From positions 186,001 through 250,000 of the forward strand of contig NZ_JAGTUU010000005.1 in NCBI RefSeq assembly GCF_018224955.1: 64,000 bases of DNA. The letters are read 5' to 3'. Below, one piece after another: positions 7,709 through 15,861 of this stretch. The position numbers were made by a program, and so were the translations under genes. Each line of letters begins with the position of its first letter. The stretch's first letter is position 1. The stretch is from Thetidibacter halocola (GTDB lineage: Bacteria; Pseudomonadota; Alphaproteobacteria; Rhodobacterales; Rhodobacteraceae). The notes under the pieces are model-generated. The model was not told the DNA's origin, did not search any database, and saw only the letters and a program-made list of their open reading frames with translations.

Positions 7709-10156
7709 ATGACGAATATCCCCACCCACGCCCGCGTCGTCATCATCGGTGGCGGCGTCGTCGGTTGCTCCGTCGCCTACCACCTGACCCAGCTCGGCTG
7801 GACCGACGTCGTCCTCCTGGAACGCAAGCGCCTGACCTCCGGCACCACCTGGCACGCGGCGGGCCTCATCGCGCAACTGCGCGCCACCGCCAACATGACG
7901 CGGCTCGCGAAATACAGCCAGGAACTCTACGGACGGCTCGAGGAGGAAACCGGCCTCGCCACCGGCTTCCGCCGCGTGGGCTCGATCACCGTCGCGCTGA
8001 CCCAGGAACGGCACGAGGAACTGCGCCGCTCCGCCGCCATGGCCCGCGCCTTCGGGGTCGAGATCGACGAGATCGGCGTGTCCGAGATCGCGGCGAAATA
8101 CCCCCATCTCAACACCGACGGCGTGGTGGGCGGCGTCTACCTGCCCAAGGACGGGCAGGGCGATCCGGGCAACATCGCGCTGGCCATGGCCAAGGGCGCA
8201 CGGATGCGCGGCGCCGTGGTGGCCGAAGGGGTAAAAGTTACTAAAGCATTAAAAACAAACGACAAGTTGACAGCTGTCAATTGGCAGTCTGAGGATGGCA
8301 GCACCGGAACCATCGCCTGCGAACAGGTCGTCAACTGCGCCGGCATGTGGGGCCGCGAGGTGGGCACGATGTTGGGCGCCCCCGTGCCGCTTCAGGCCTG
8401 CGAGCATTTCTACATAGTGTCGGAACCCATCGCGGGCCTGACCTCTCTGCCCGTCCTGCGCGTGCCGGATGAGTGTGCCTATTACAAGGAAGACGCGGGC
8501 AAGCTGATGCTTGGCGCCTTCGAGCCGAAATCGAAACCCTGGGGCCTGCAGGGCATCCCCGAGGCTTTCGAATTCGACCAGCTTCCCGAGGATTTCGACC
8601 ATTTCGAGCCGATCCTCGAAGCCGCCGTCAACCGCATGCCGATCCTCGGGCAGGCCGGCATCCACACCTTCTTCAACGGGCCCGAAAGCTTCACCCCCGA
8701 CAACGCCTATTACCTCGGCCAGGCGCCAGGCATGGCGAATGTCTGGGTCGCCGCCGGGTTCAACTCGATCGGCATCCAGTCGGCGGGCGGCGCGGGCATG
8801 GCGCTGGCGCAATGGATGGACGCGGGCGAAAAGCCCTTCGACCTGGGCGACGTTGACATCGCCCGCGCGCAGCCCTTCCAGCGCAACCGCCGCTACTTGG
8901 CCCAACGCGTCAGCGAAACGCTGGGCCTGCTCTATGCCGACCACTTCCCCTACCGGCAAAAGGCCACCGCGCGCGGCATCCGCCGCTCGCCCTTCCACGC
9001 CCATCTCGAGGCGCGCGGCGCGGTCTTCGGTGAGCTTGCCGGATGGGAACGCGCCAACTGGTATGCGAATCCCGGCCAGGCGCGGGAGTACGAATATTCC
9101 TGGGGCCGCCAGAACTGGTTCGACAACCGCGCCGCCGAGCACAAGGCGCTGCGCGAAGGCGTCGGCATGTACGACATGTCCAGCTTCGGCAAGCTGCGGG
9201 TCGAGGGCCCGGATGCGATGGCCTTCCTCAACCGCGTCTGCGGCAACCAGGTGGACGTCGAACCGGGCCGCATCGTCTACACCCAGTTCCTCAACGCGAG
9301 GGGCGGGATCGAGGCCGACGTCACCGTCACCCGCCTGTCCGAGACCGCCTACCTCGTGATCACCCCCGCCGCCACGCGCCTCGCCGACGAGACTTGGCTG
9401 CGCCGCCACCTGGGCGAGGCGCGGGCCACGATCACCGACATGACCGCGTCCGAGGGCTGCCTCGCGGTCATGGGGCCAAAGGCGCGCGCGCTTCTGGCGC
9501 AGGTCACGCCCGACCCGTTGGACAACGACGCCTTCCCCTTCGGCACCGCCCGCGAGGTGGAACTCGGCATGGGCCTCGCCCGGCTGCACCGCGTCACCTA
9601 TGTCGGCGAACTGGGATGGGAGGTCTATGTCTCGTCCGACATGGCGGGCCATGTCTTCGAGACCATCGCCGAGGCGGGGCAGGACCACGGCCTGACACTC
9701 TGCGGCATGCACGCGATGGACAGCTGCCGGTCGGAAAAGGCCTTCCGCCATTTCGGCCACGACATCACCTGCGAGGATCACGTGCTTGAGGCGGGCCTCG
9801 GCTTTGCAGTGAAGACCGACAAGCCGGATTTCATAGGCCGCGAGGCGGTGCTGCGCAAGCGCGAGGCGGGTCTCGATCGCCGCCTCGTCCAGTTCCTTCT
9901 GAACGATCCCGAACCGCTGCTGTATCACAACGAGCCGATCCTGCGTGACGGCCGGATCGTGGGGCACCTGTCGTCGGGCTCTTACGGCCACCACCTCGGC
10001 GGGGCGGTGGGCCTTGGCTATGTTCCCTGCAAGGGCGAAAGCGCCGAAGCGTTGCTGGCCTCGTCCTTCGAGATCGACGTGGCGGGTCGGCGCGTCGCGG
10101 CGACGGCCTCGCTCAAGCCGCTCTACGACCCGAAGTCGGACCGGGTGAAGGCGTAA
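7709..10156 (+). CDS. dimethylglycine/sarcosine dehydrogenase-like FAD oxidoreductase (second paralogue)
   Basis: An 815-residue flavoprotein with the same order as the copy at 4192: DAO domain with VVIIGGGVVGCS at 10-21, then GcvT and GcvT-C domains. The covalent-flavin motif is GTTWHAAGLIAQLR with H49, the classical dimethylglycine/sarcosine dehydrogenase form. It would oxidise dimethylglycine or sarcosine and make 5,10-methylene-tetrahydrofolate or formaldehyde. Codons about 175-198 (8231-8300) are strikingly AT-rich, with TTA, AAA, ACA and ACT, unlike the rest of the gene. This patch also contains a perfect 14-bp palindrome TTGACAGCTGTCAA (8267-8280). The start at 7709 has an AAGGA site and follows repeat copy 2. 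It is the last gene of the operon. Confidence 0.92.
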   Translation: MTNIPTHARVVIIGGGVVGCSVAYHLTQLGWTDVVLLERKRLTSGTTWHAAGLIAQLRATANMTRLAKYSQELYGRLEEETGLATGFRRVGSITVALTQERHEELRRSAAMARAFGVEIDEIGVSEIAAKYPHLNTDGVVGGVYLPKDGQGDPGNIALAMAKGARMRGAVVAEGVKVTKALKTNDKLTAVNWQSEDGSTGTIACEQVVNCAGMWGREVGTMLGAPVPLQACEHFYIVSEPIAGLTSLPVLRVPDECAYYKEDAGKLMLGAFEPKSKPWGLQGIPEAFEFDQLPEDFDHFEPILEAAVNRMPILGQAGIHTFFNGPESFTPDNAYYLGQAPGMANVWVAAGFNSIGIQSAGGAGMALAQWMDAGEKPFDLGDVDIARAQPFQRNRRYLAQRVSETLGLLYADHFPYRQKATARGIRRSPFHAHLEARGAVFGELAGWERANWYANPGQAREYEYSWGRQNWFDNRAAEHKALREGVGMYDMSSFGKLRVEGPDAMAFLNRVCGNQVDVEPGRIVYTQFLNARGGIEADVTVTRLSETAYLVITPAATRLADETWLRRHLGEARATITDMTASEGCLAVMGPKARALLAQVTPDPLDNDAFPFGTAREVELGMGLARLHRVTYVGELGWEVYVSSDMAGHVFETIAEAGQDHGLTLCGMHAMDSCRSEKAFRHFGHDITCEDHVLEAGLGFAVKTDKPDFIGREAVLRKREAGLDRRLVQFLLNDPEPLLYHNEPILRDGRIVGHLSSGSYGHHLGGAVGLGYVPCKGESAEALLASSFEIDVAGRRVAATASLKPLYDPKSDRVKA

Positions 10157-10162
10157 GGGGAA

Positions 10163-10223
10163 GGGGGCTTTGCCCCCGTCCGCCTGCGGCGGACTCCCCC
10201 AGGATATTTGAAGCCAGAAGAAG
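10163..10223 (-). repeat. dispersed palindromic element, copy 3 (variant header, minus orientation)
   Basis: Hairpin GGGGGC-TTT-GCCCCC (10163-10177), then GTCCGCC-TGC-GGCGGAC (10178-10194), a perfect 7-bp stem. A different header follows, ending CAGGATATTTGAAGCCAG and AAGAAG at 10223. Read on the minus strand the layout is the same as the other copies. It begins seven bases after the DMGDH-like stop and lies back-to-back with copy 4. Confidence 0.7.
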
Positions 10224-10240
10224 CCGGCAGCCTTTCGCAG

Positions 10241-10303
10241 CTTCGTCTTGCCCGATTAACTCCGGGGGAGGCTCGCCGCAGGCGAGACGGGGGCAGAGCC
10301 CCC
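10241..10303 (+). repeat. dispersed palindromic element, copy 4
   Basis: Header CTTCGTCTTGCCCGATTAAC, then stem CTCGCC-GCA-GGCGAG (10272-10286) and hairpin GGGGGC-AGA-GCCCCC (10289-10303). Together with inverted copy 3 it fills the gap between the demethylase operon and the pseudouridine synthase gene. The pair could act as an operon-end structure. Confidence 0.75.
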
Positions 10304-10341
10304 ACCTTGTCCGCGACCGCAACCCATGCGAAACGCCGGGC

Positions 10342-10989
10342 ATGATCACACCCTACGACCCGCCCAAAGGAGAGATTCCCGTCCTGCACGAGGACAGCGA
10401 CCTGCTGATCGTCGACAAGCCGGCCGGGCTGCTGTCGGTGCCGGGCAAGGGCGAGGACCTGGCCGACTGTTTGCTCACCCGGCTCGAAAAGGCGTTCCCG
10501 ACCGTGCGGCTGGTGCACCGGCTGGACCGCGACACGTCCGGCGTCATGGTCTTTGCCCTGACCGCCCATGCGCAGAAATCGCTGGGCCAGCAGTTCGAGG
10601 CGCGCAAGGTGCGCAAGACCTATCTCGCGCGTCTCAAGGGACGGCTGGAGCCGAAGACCGGCACGGTCGATCTGCCGTTGATCGTCGATTGGCCCAACCG
10701 GCCGCTGCAAAAGGTCTGCCACGAGACCGGCAGGCCCGCGCTGACCGACTGGAAGGTGATGAGCGCAAGCGACGACGAGACCCGCGTGCGGCTTTTCCCG
10801 AAAACCGGGCGCAGTCATCAGTTGCGGGTGCACATGCTGGCGCTGGGGCACCCGATCCTCGGCGACCCGCTTTACGCGGTCGAGACGGCAGGGCAGTATC
10901 CGCGCCTGATGCTGCATGCCGAGGAACTGCGGTTGAATCATCCCGAAAATGGACGCGGGATGACATTCCGCGCCAAGGCCCCCTTCTGA
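10342..10989 (+). CDS. RluA-family RNA pseudouridine synthase
   Basis: A 215-residue single-domain enzyme that isomerises uridine to pseudouridine in rRNA or tRNA. The catalytic motif HRLDRDTSG carries the nucleophilic aspartate D62. The downstream block RLFPKTGRSHQLRVHML is typical of the RluA subfamily. There is no N-terminal S4 domain, and the size matches RluA rather than RluC or RluD. The target (23S U746 or tRNA U32 by analogy with RluA) is inferred. It starts 39 nt after repeat copy 4 and is followed nine bases later by the aspartoacylase-like gene, so the two may be cotranscribed. Confidence 0.9.
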   Translation: MITPYDPPKGEIPVLHEDSDLLIVDKPAGLLSVPGKGEDLADCLLTRLEKAFPTVRLVHRLDRDTSGVMVFALTAHAQKSLGQQFEARKVRKTYLARLKGRLEPKTGTVDLPLIVDWPNRPLQKVCHETGRPALTDWKVMSASDDETRVRLFPKTGRSHQLRVHMLALGHPILGDPLYAVETAGQYPRLMLHAEELRLNHPENGRGMTFRAKAPF

Positions 10990-10998
10990 GGAGACGTC

Positions 10999-12036
10999 AT
11001 GCCCGGACCATTCCTGCTGGGCGGCAAGGCCATCGCGCCCGGGGCGCGCGCCACGGTCGACCTGCCGGTTTCGGTCCTGTCGGATCACACCCCCGTCACG
11101 CTGTCGGCGCATGTGATCCACGGCCGCCGTTCGGGCCCGGTGATGTTCGTCTCGGCGGCGGTGCATGGCGACGAGGTGATCGGGGTCGAAATCGTCCGCC
11201 GCCTGTTGCGCGCCGCGCCGCTGAAACACCTCGCGGGCACGCTGATCGCGGTGCCGATCGTCAACGCCTTCGGCTTTCTCAACCAGTCGCGCTACCTGCC
11301 CGACCGGCGCGACCTGAACCGGTCGTTCCCCGGCCACAACGAGGGGTCGCTGGCGGCACGGCTGGCTGACCTGTTCCTGACTCAGATCGTGCTGCGCTGC
11401 GATATCGGGATCGACCTGCATTCGGCGGCTGTGGGCCGGACCAACCTGCCGCAGCTTCGCCTGACGCCTGGTAATGACCGGCTGCGGGCGCTGGGCGATG
11501 CCTTTGCCGCGCCGGTCACGATGGTGTCGCGGACGCGCGATGGCTCGCTGCGGCTGGTGGCGGAACGGGCGGGGGTCGACGTGCTGCTTTACGAGGCGGG
11601 CGAGGGCTTGCGCTTTGACGAGTTCGCGGCGCGCGCCGGGGTGGCGGGGATCCTGCGCGTGATGGCGCAGCTGGGCATGATCGCCGGGCGGGGGGTGCCG
11701 CGCCCGCGCGGGCCCTCTGTCCTGTGCGAGCGGTCGTCCTGGGCGCGTGCGCCCTCTGGCGGCCTGTTGCGGACGTTGCGCGCCACCGGCGACTGGGTCG
11801 AGCCGGGCACCGTGCTGGGCGTCATCTCGGACCCGTTCGGCGAGCGCGAGATCGAGATCCGTGCCGAGGCGGCGGGGATCGTTGTGGGCCGCACCAACCT
11901 GCCCGTGGTGAACGAGGGCGACGCGCTGTTCCATATCGGCGAACCGGCGATGCCGCGCGCCGCGCGGGCCGCCGTCGAAGGCTTCGAATCGCACCTGGAC
12001 GCGCCGCCGCTTTTCGACGAGGACGAGATCATCTAG
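10999..12036 (+). CDS. succinylglutamate desuccinylase/aspartoacylase family zinc hydrolase
   Basis: A 345-residue M14-like metallohydrolase. Zinc ligands are visible as H56 and E59 in AAVHGDEV and H141 in GIDLHSAAV. The LNRSFPG block around residues 106-112 supplies the family's conserved substrate-binding arginine. The C-terminal third resembles the beta-rich extension of the AstE/AspA group that caps the active site (GVISDPFG, then NEGDALFHIGEP near the end). Known members deacylate N-acyl amino acids, but many paralogues are uncharacterised and no substrate is evident here. A GAGGAG Shine-Dalgarno precedes the ATG and overlaps the upstream stop region. The gene is intact. Confidence 0.88.
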   Translation: MPGPFLLGGKAIAPGARATVDLPVSVLSDHTPVTLSAHVIHGRRSGPVMFVSAAVHGDEVIGVEIVRRLLRAAPLKHLAGTLIAVPIVNAFGFLNQSRYLPDRRDLNRSFPGHNEGSLAARLADLFLTQIVLRCDIGIDLHSAAVGRTNLPQLRLTPGNDRLRALGDAFAAPVTMVSRTRDGSLRLVAERAGVDVLLYEAGEGLRFDEFAARAGVAGILRVMAQLGMIAGRGVPRPRGPSVLCERSSWARAPSGGLLRTLRATGDWVEPGTVLGVISDPFGEREIEIRAEAAGIVVGRTNLPVVNEGDALFHIGEPAMPRAARAAVEGFESHLDAPPLFDEDEII

Positions 12037-12222
12037 GCCGCGTCGCGTTCCATCGCAGCCGGGTCTTCGATCTGCCCTGGGCCGTCGGGCGTGCAGGGCA
12101 TGACGCCGTCCCATGGACAGGTCTGTTCCGCTTTGCGCGACGCGCCGTGACGGCGCGCATTCGGTTGCGTCCCCCGCCGGTCCGGTGCAGGTTGCGCCGC
12201 GCAGCCCGGACAGGAGACGCCC

Positions 12223-13005
12223 ATGCCCTTCACCATCGCCACCTGGAACATCAACTCTGTCCGCCTGCGCGCGCCCATCGTGCGCAAGCTGCTGGAGGAG
12301 GAGGCGCCCGACGTGCTCTGCCTCCAGGAGATCAAGACGCCGGTCGAGAAGATGCCGGATTTCTCCGACCTCGGCTACGGCCATGTCGTGGCGCGCGGGC
12401 AGAAGGGCTACAACGGCGTGGCGATCCTGTCGAAACTGCCGCTGGAGGACCTGGGAGACCGGGATTTCGCCGACCTGGGTCATGCCCGCCATGTCGCGGC
12501 GCGGCTGGAGAACGGCGTTGCGATCCACAATTTCTACGTTCCGGCGGGCGGCGATGAGCCGGACCGGGCGAAGAACGTGAAATTCGGGCAGAAACTGGAT
12601 TACCTGACCGAAATGCGCGACTGGTTCCGGGACTCGCGCCCCGAAAAGGCGATCCTGGTGGGCGACCTGAACATCGCGCCGCGCGAGGATGACGTTTGGT
12701 CGCACAAGCAGCTGCTCAAGATCGTCTCGCACACGCCGATCGAGGTCGATCACCTGGGCGCGGTGCAGGAGGCCGGGTCTTGGGTGGACGTGACGCGCAA
12801 GGACATCCCCGAGGGACTGCTCTATTCCTGGTGGTCCTACCGGGCCAAGGACTGGGACGCGGCGGACAAGGGGCGGCGTCTGGACCACGTCTGGGCCTCG
12901 TCCGACATCGCCAGATCCGGGCATTCCAGCCGAGTCCTGCGCGATGCGCGCGGCTGGACGCAGCCCTCGGACCATGCGCCGGTGTTCGCGACGTTCGACC
13001 TGTAG
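12223..13005 (+). CDS. xthA: exodeoxyribonuclease III
   Basis: A 260-residue endonuclease/exonuclease/phosphatase-fold enzyme for repair of abasic sites and 3' blocked ends. The N-terminus TIATWNINSVRLR, metal-binding E36 in CLQEIKT, LVGDLNIAP, RLDHVWAS and the final SDHAPV histidine motif are all present. Together they form the complete XthA active site, and the length is normal. The ATG at 12223 follows an AGGAG at a good distance. About 185 nt of non-coding sequence separates it from the upstream gene, so it probably has its own promoter. Confidence 0.95.
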   Translation: MPFTIATWNINSVRLRAPIVRKLLEEEAPDVLCLQEIKTPVEKMPDFSDLGYGHVVARGQKGYNGVAILSKLPLEDLGDRDFADLGHARHVAARLENGVAIHNFYVPAGGDEPDRAKNVKFGQKLDYLTEMRDWFRDSRPEKAILVGDLNIAPREDDVWSHKQLLKIVSHTPIEVDHLGAVQEAGSWVDVTRKDIPEGLLYSWWSYRAKDWDAADKGRRLDHVWASSDIARSGHSSRVLRDARGWTQPSDHAPVFATFDL

Positions 13006-13118
13006 GGGAAAGCGAGGCACGATCCCGCGGGGCGATGCGCCCTGTTGGGCCGGCACCGTTTCAGGATTGGCCAAAATGGGCTAGTCTGCCGGACGTCGCC
13101 GTCGATCCGGGGGATGCC

Positions 13119-14024
13119 ATGCTGGCCCGTCTTGCGCTTCTGGCCTTCACGCTGTCCATGCTTCCGGCGCGCATTGCCGCCCCGGCAGACGTCGAAAGTT
13201 GGCTGGCCGAGGGTCAACCGCCGCTTGTCATCGCGCACCGCAGCGCCGAAATCGGCCGGTTGCCCGACAACACGCTGGCATGGATCGAGGCGGCCATCGC
13301 GCTCGGCGTCGACGCGCTGCATGTCAATCCGCAGCAGACGGCGGATGATGGCTATGTGCTGATGCATGACAACACGCTGAACCGGACGACCGATGTCGAG
13401 GCAGTTTTTCCCGACGGCCCGCCGGGCGGGCCGACGCGGCAACAGCGCGGCGGGCGCGATTACGTTCGCGACTACACCGCTGCGGACATCGCGCGCCTGC
13501 GGATCACCGACTCCGCTGGAGTCGTCCATCCAGTGCCGACGCTGCACGAGGCGCTGGATCTCGTCGGCGGGCGGGTCGTTGTGCAACTGGGGCTCAAGAC
13601 CTACGAGGCAGAGAGCCTTGCCGAGGCGTTACGCGGGCGGGATCCCGACGGATTGTTGCTGATGGAACTCTATTCCGCGGGCAGCGACCAGAGCCGGCTG
13701 CGCGCGCTGGCCGACAGGACGGGGATCGGCGTTGCGGCGTCACTTTATCGCTCGCGGGATTACCTTGCGGATTTCGAGGCGCTTCATGCCCAGATAGGGC
13801 CTGCCTTGCGGATGGTTTCCGTGCGCTCGGCGGGTGTGACGCCGGCGTTCCTGGCCACCGTGTCGGAACGCGGGGTCCGTGTTGCCATCAGCGGTTGGGA
13901 TGGCGGCGAGGATTCGGCGCTGGTCTACAAGGACGATCCGGGGCCATGGCGTGCCGCGCTGGCGCACGGGTTCTCGGCGCTGACCGACCAGCCAGAGCGT
14001 CTGCTGACCGCATTGGGACGGTGA
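13119..14024 (+). CDS. glycerophosphodiester phosphodiesterase-like secreted protein with altered metal site
   Basis: A 301-residue protein with a likely signal peptide (MLARLALLAFTLSMLPARIA, then A) and one GDPD/PI-PLC-like barrel. Both catalytic histidines align: H40 in IAHRS and H83 in VLMHDNTLNRTT. The residues that bind the divalent metal in true GDPDs look substituted. PENT reads PDNT (50-52), the ExD pair after it reads HVN (H68, N70), and the later ExK reads GLK (G158). The enzyme may therefore be metal-free, inactive or redirected to another substrate. The start was placed at 13119 because it yields a clean signal peptide and has GGGG just upstream. Neighbours give no functional clue. 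Confidence 0.75.
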   Translation: MLARLALLAFTLSMLPARIAAPADVESWLAEGQPPLVIAHRSAEIGRLPDNTLAWIEAAIALGVDALHVNPQQTADDGYVLMHDNTLNRTTDVEAVFPDGPPGGPTRQQRGGRDYVRDYTAADIARLRITDSAGVVHPVPTLHEALDLVGGRVVVQLGLKTYEAESLAEALRGRDPDGLLLMELYSAGSDQSRLRALADRTGIGVAASLYRSRDYLADFEALHAQIGPALRMVSVRSAGVTPAFLATVSERGVRVAISGWDGGEDSALVYKDDPGPWRAALAHGFSALTDQPERLLTALGR

Positions 14025-14030
14025 CGGCCG

Positions 14031-14216
14031 CTAGCCGTCCAGGCGCCGCGCCTCGTCCACCAGCATGACCGGGATGCCGTCGCGGATCGGAAAGGCGAGG
14101 CCGGCGGACTTGCTGACCAGTTCCTGACGCTCGGCGTCATACTGCAGGCTGCCATGCGTCACCGGGCAGACAAGCGCCTCGAGCATGTGTCGGTCGAACA
14201 GGGGGGCGGGGCTCAT
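14031..14216 (-). CDS. Trm112 family protein
   Basis: A 61-residue protein of the Trm112/YcaR family. The typical block [13 protein letters not shown] is near the N-terminus and [12 protein letters not shown] near the C-terminus. Eukaryotic and archaeal Trm112 proteins activate methyltransferases. Bacterial ones are mostly uncharacterised and usually retain only part of the zinc site, as here with one cysteine. Its start codon overlaps the stop of the Lon-N-domain gene by four bases, so the two are translationally coupled. Confidence 0.88.
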   Translation of the reverse strand: MSPAPLFDRHMLEALVCPVTHGSLQYDAERQELVSKSAGLAFPIRDGIPVMLVDEARRLDG

Positions 14217-14854
14217 TGCATCACGTCCTCTTCGCCGCCGCGCAGGGCATATTCCAGCAGCGTGACCAGGGTCTCGCGCCGGGTCGACAGCGAGGGCGCC
14301 TCGAGCAGGGCTTGCTTGTCCTCGGCGTTGAAGTCGAGCAGCATCGAAAGCGAGTTGATCAGCAGCTCGTCATCCGCTTCCTGGAGGGTCTGCCAGTCGG
14401 CCGACAGCTCGCGGCTGGTGAAATAGCGGTCGAGCAGGCGCATGAACGGCTTGCGGTCAAAGGCCATGTCCCGTTCCGCGCCGTCGCGGTCGCGCTCGAA
14501 CCCGTCCCAGCTGACGCGGGCGCGGCGGTAGGGGGTGAAGCCATCGATCTCGGCGACCATGCGAAAGCGCGAGATGCCGGTCAGCGTGATCATGTAGCGC
14601 CCGTCCTCGGTCTCTGACATCTGCGTGACGCGCCCGGCGCAGCCGATGCGATGCAGCGCCTTCTCGTCGCGACCAGGCACGCTTTGCGGCGCGATCATCC
14701 CGATCAGCCGCGTGTCGGTCTTGAGCGCGTCATCCAGCATCTGGAGGTAACGCGGCTCGAAGATGTGCAGCGGCAGGCGGGCGCGCGGCAAGAGCAGCGC
14801 ACCCGGCAGCGGGAACAGGGGGATGGTGTCGGGCAGGTCGGTTAGCCGTGTCAT
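14213..14854 (-). CDS. Lon N-terminal (LON substrate-binding) domain protein
   Basis: A 213-residue stand-alone PUA-like Lon N-domain protein with no ATPase or protease part. The family start [20 protein letters not shown] and [13 protein letters not shown] are both clear. The rest is the usual helical tail. Stand-alone LON-domain proteins are common in proteobacteria, but their role (perhaps binding misfolded clients) is not established. It is followed by Trm112 in an overlapping pair and preceded by the thioredoxin/TPR gene, which points to a small protein-quality-control operon on the minus strand. The start is an ATG at 14854. Confidence 0.9.
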   Translation of the reverse strand: MTRLTDLPDTIPLFPLPGALLLPRARLPLHIFEPRYLQMLDDALKTDTRLIGMIAPQSVPGRDEKALHRIGCAGRVTQMSETEDGRYMITLTGISRFRMVAEIDGFTPYRRARVSWDGFERDRDGAERDMAFDRKPFMRLLDRYFTSRELSADWQTLQEADDELLINSLSMLLDFNAEDKQALLEAPSLSTRRETLVTLLEYALRGGEEDVMQ

Positions 14855-14881
14855 GATTGGCCAGATAGCCCGCCGCGCCCG

Positions 14882-15796
14882 TCAGGCAAAGATCAGCGAC
14901 GAGAGTTTGCGACGGCCGGCCAGAACGACCGGATCGTTCGGTTTCAGCGCGTCGAAGATCGTCATCAACTGGGTCTTGGCGGCGCCCTCGTTCCACTCGC
15001 GGTCGCGGCGGAACAGGTCCAGCAGGTGGTCCACAGCGCCCTTGGCGTCGCCCTTGGCATAAAGCGCGCGCGCCAGGTCGAAACGCGCCTGTTGGTTCGC
15101 GGGGTCGGCCTCGACCGCAGCGGTCAGCTCGGCGATGGGGCCGGCATCGGCGGCCTGCTGGGCCAGCACCAGCTGGGCATGGGCGGCGTCGATCTCGGCG
15201 GCCTTGGAAATCTCGGCGGGCGCGCCGTTCAGGATCGCCTCGGCCTGATCCAGCTCGCCCATTGCCACATGCGCGCGCACCAGGCCGCCATAGGCCTTGG
15301 CATTGGCCGGGTCCTCTTCGAGGAGGGCGGAAAAGATCTGTGCTGCGTCGGTTGCCGCGCCCTGGTCGAGCATTTCCTCGGCGGCGGCCAGCGCCTCGGC
15401 CAGACCATCCGATGCCTCGCCGCCCGCGGCTTGCACCACGCGTTCGACAAAGGCCTTGATCTCGGATTGCGGCAGCGCGCCCTGGAAGCCGTCGACCGGC
15501 TGGCCCTGGTAGAAGGCATAGACGGTCGGGATCGACTGGATGCGCATCTGCTGGGCGATGCGCTGGGCCTGGTCCACGTTGACCTTGACCATGCGCACGG
15601 CACCCTTCGCGGCCTTCACCGCGTCCTCGAGCATCGGGCCGAGCGTCTTGCACGGGCCGCACCAAGGCGCCCAGAAATCCACGATGACGGGAACCTCGGC
15701 AGAGCCGTCCACGACCTCGGCCATGAACTCCTGCTCGGTGATGTCCTTGACGAGGTTGCCCGCCGCCTGCGTCTGCTTGCCGCCCAGTTCCAGCAT
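14882..15796 (-). CDS. thioredoxin domain plus TPR co-chaperone (CnoX/YbbN-like)
   Basis: A 304-residue cytoplasmic protein. Residues about 20-125 form a thioredoxin fold with an intact WCGPC active site (C46, C49), followed by tetratricopeptide-like helices to the C-terminus. This is the architecture of YbbN/CnoX, a chaperedoxin that protects proteins under oxidative stress and passes them to GroEL or DnaK. Escherichia coli YbbN lacks the second cysteine, whereas alphaproteobacterial forms often keep both, as here. The ATG at 15796 was preferred to upstream codons because it follows an AAGGAGGC site. It probably heads an operon with the Lon-N-domain and Trm112 genes. Confidence 0.9.
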   Translation of the reverse strand: MLELGGKQTQAAGNLVKDITEQEFMAEVVDGSAEVPVIVDFWAPWCGPCKTLGPMLEDAVKAAKGAVRMVKVNVDQAQRIAQQMRIQSIPTVYAFYQGQPVDGFQGALPQSEIKAFVERVVQAAGGEASDGLAEALAAAEEMLDQGAATDAAQIFSALLEEDPANAKAYGGLVRAHVAMGELDQAEAILNGAPAEISKAAEIDAAHAQLVLAQQAADAGPIAELTAAVEADPANQQARFDLARALYAKGDAKGAVDHLLDLFRRDREWNEGAAKTQLMTIFDALKPNDPVVLAGRRKLSSLIFA

Positions 15797-15861
15797 CGAT
15801 GCCTCCTTGATCGGGGTTGGCACACAGATGGCGCAGCGTGGGCCGCGATGCAAGGGGTGGG

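Noticed and set aside
8249-9994. A 581-codon minus-strand frame opposite the second DMGDH-like gene
   Set aside because: The plus-strand protein has complete family motifs. The opposite frame has no conserved block and reflects codon bias.
12033-12335. A minus-strand frame with a protein-like end (contains CPWDGVMPC) between the aspartoacylase and xthA genes
   Set aside because: It overlaps the xthA start, has no good Shine-Dalgarno, and most of it is low-quality Arg/Ser/Ala sequence. I cannot support it without homologues, although the last 30 residues deserve a database search.
10123-13074. A 983-codon open frame on the minus strand opposite the pseudouridine synthase, aspartoacylase and xthA genes
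   Set aside because: The plus-strand genes have clear conserved motifs and ribosome-binding sites. The opposite frame is Arg/Ala/Gly-rich with no recognisable domain, a shadow of GC-rich codon bias.
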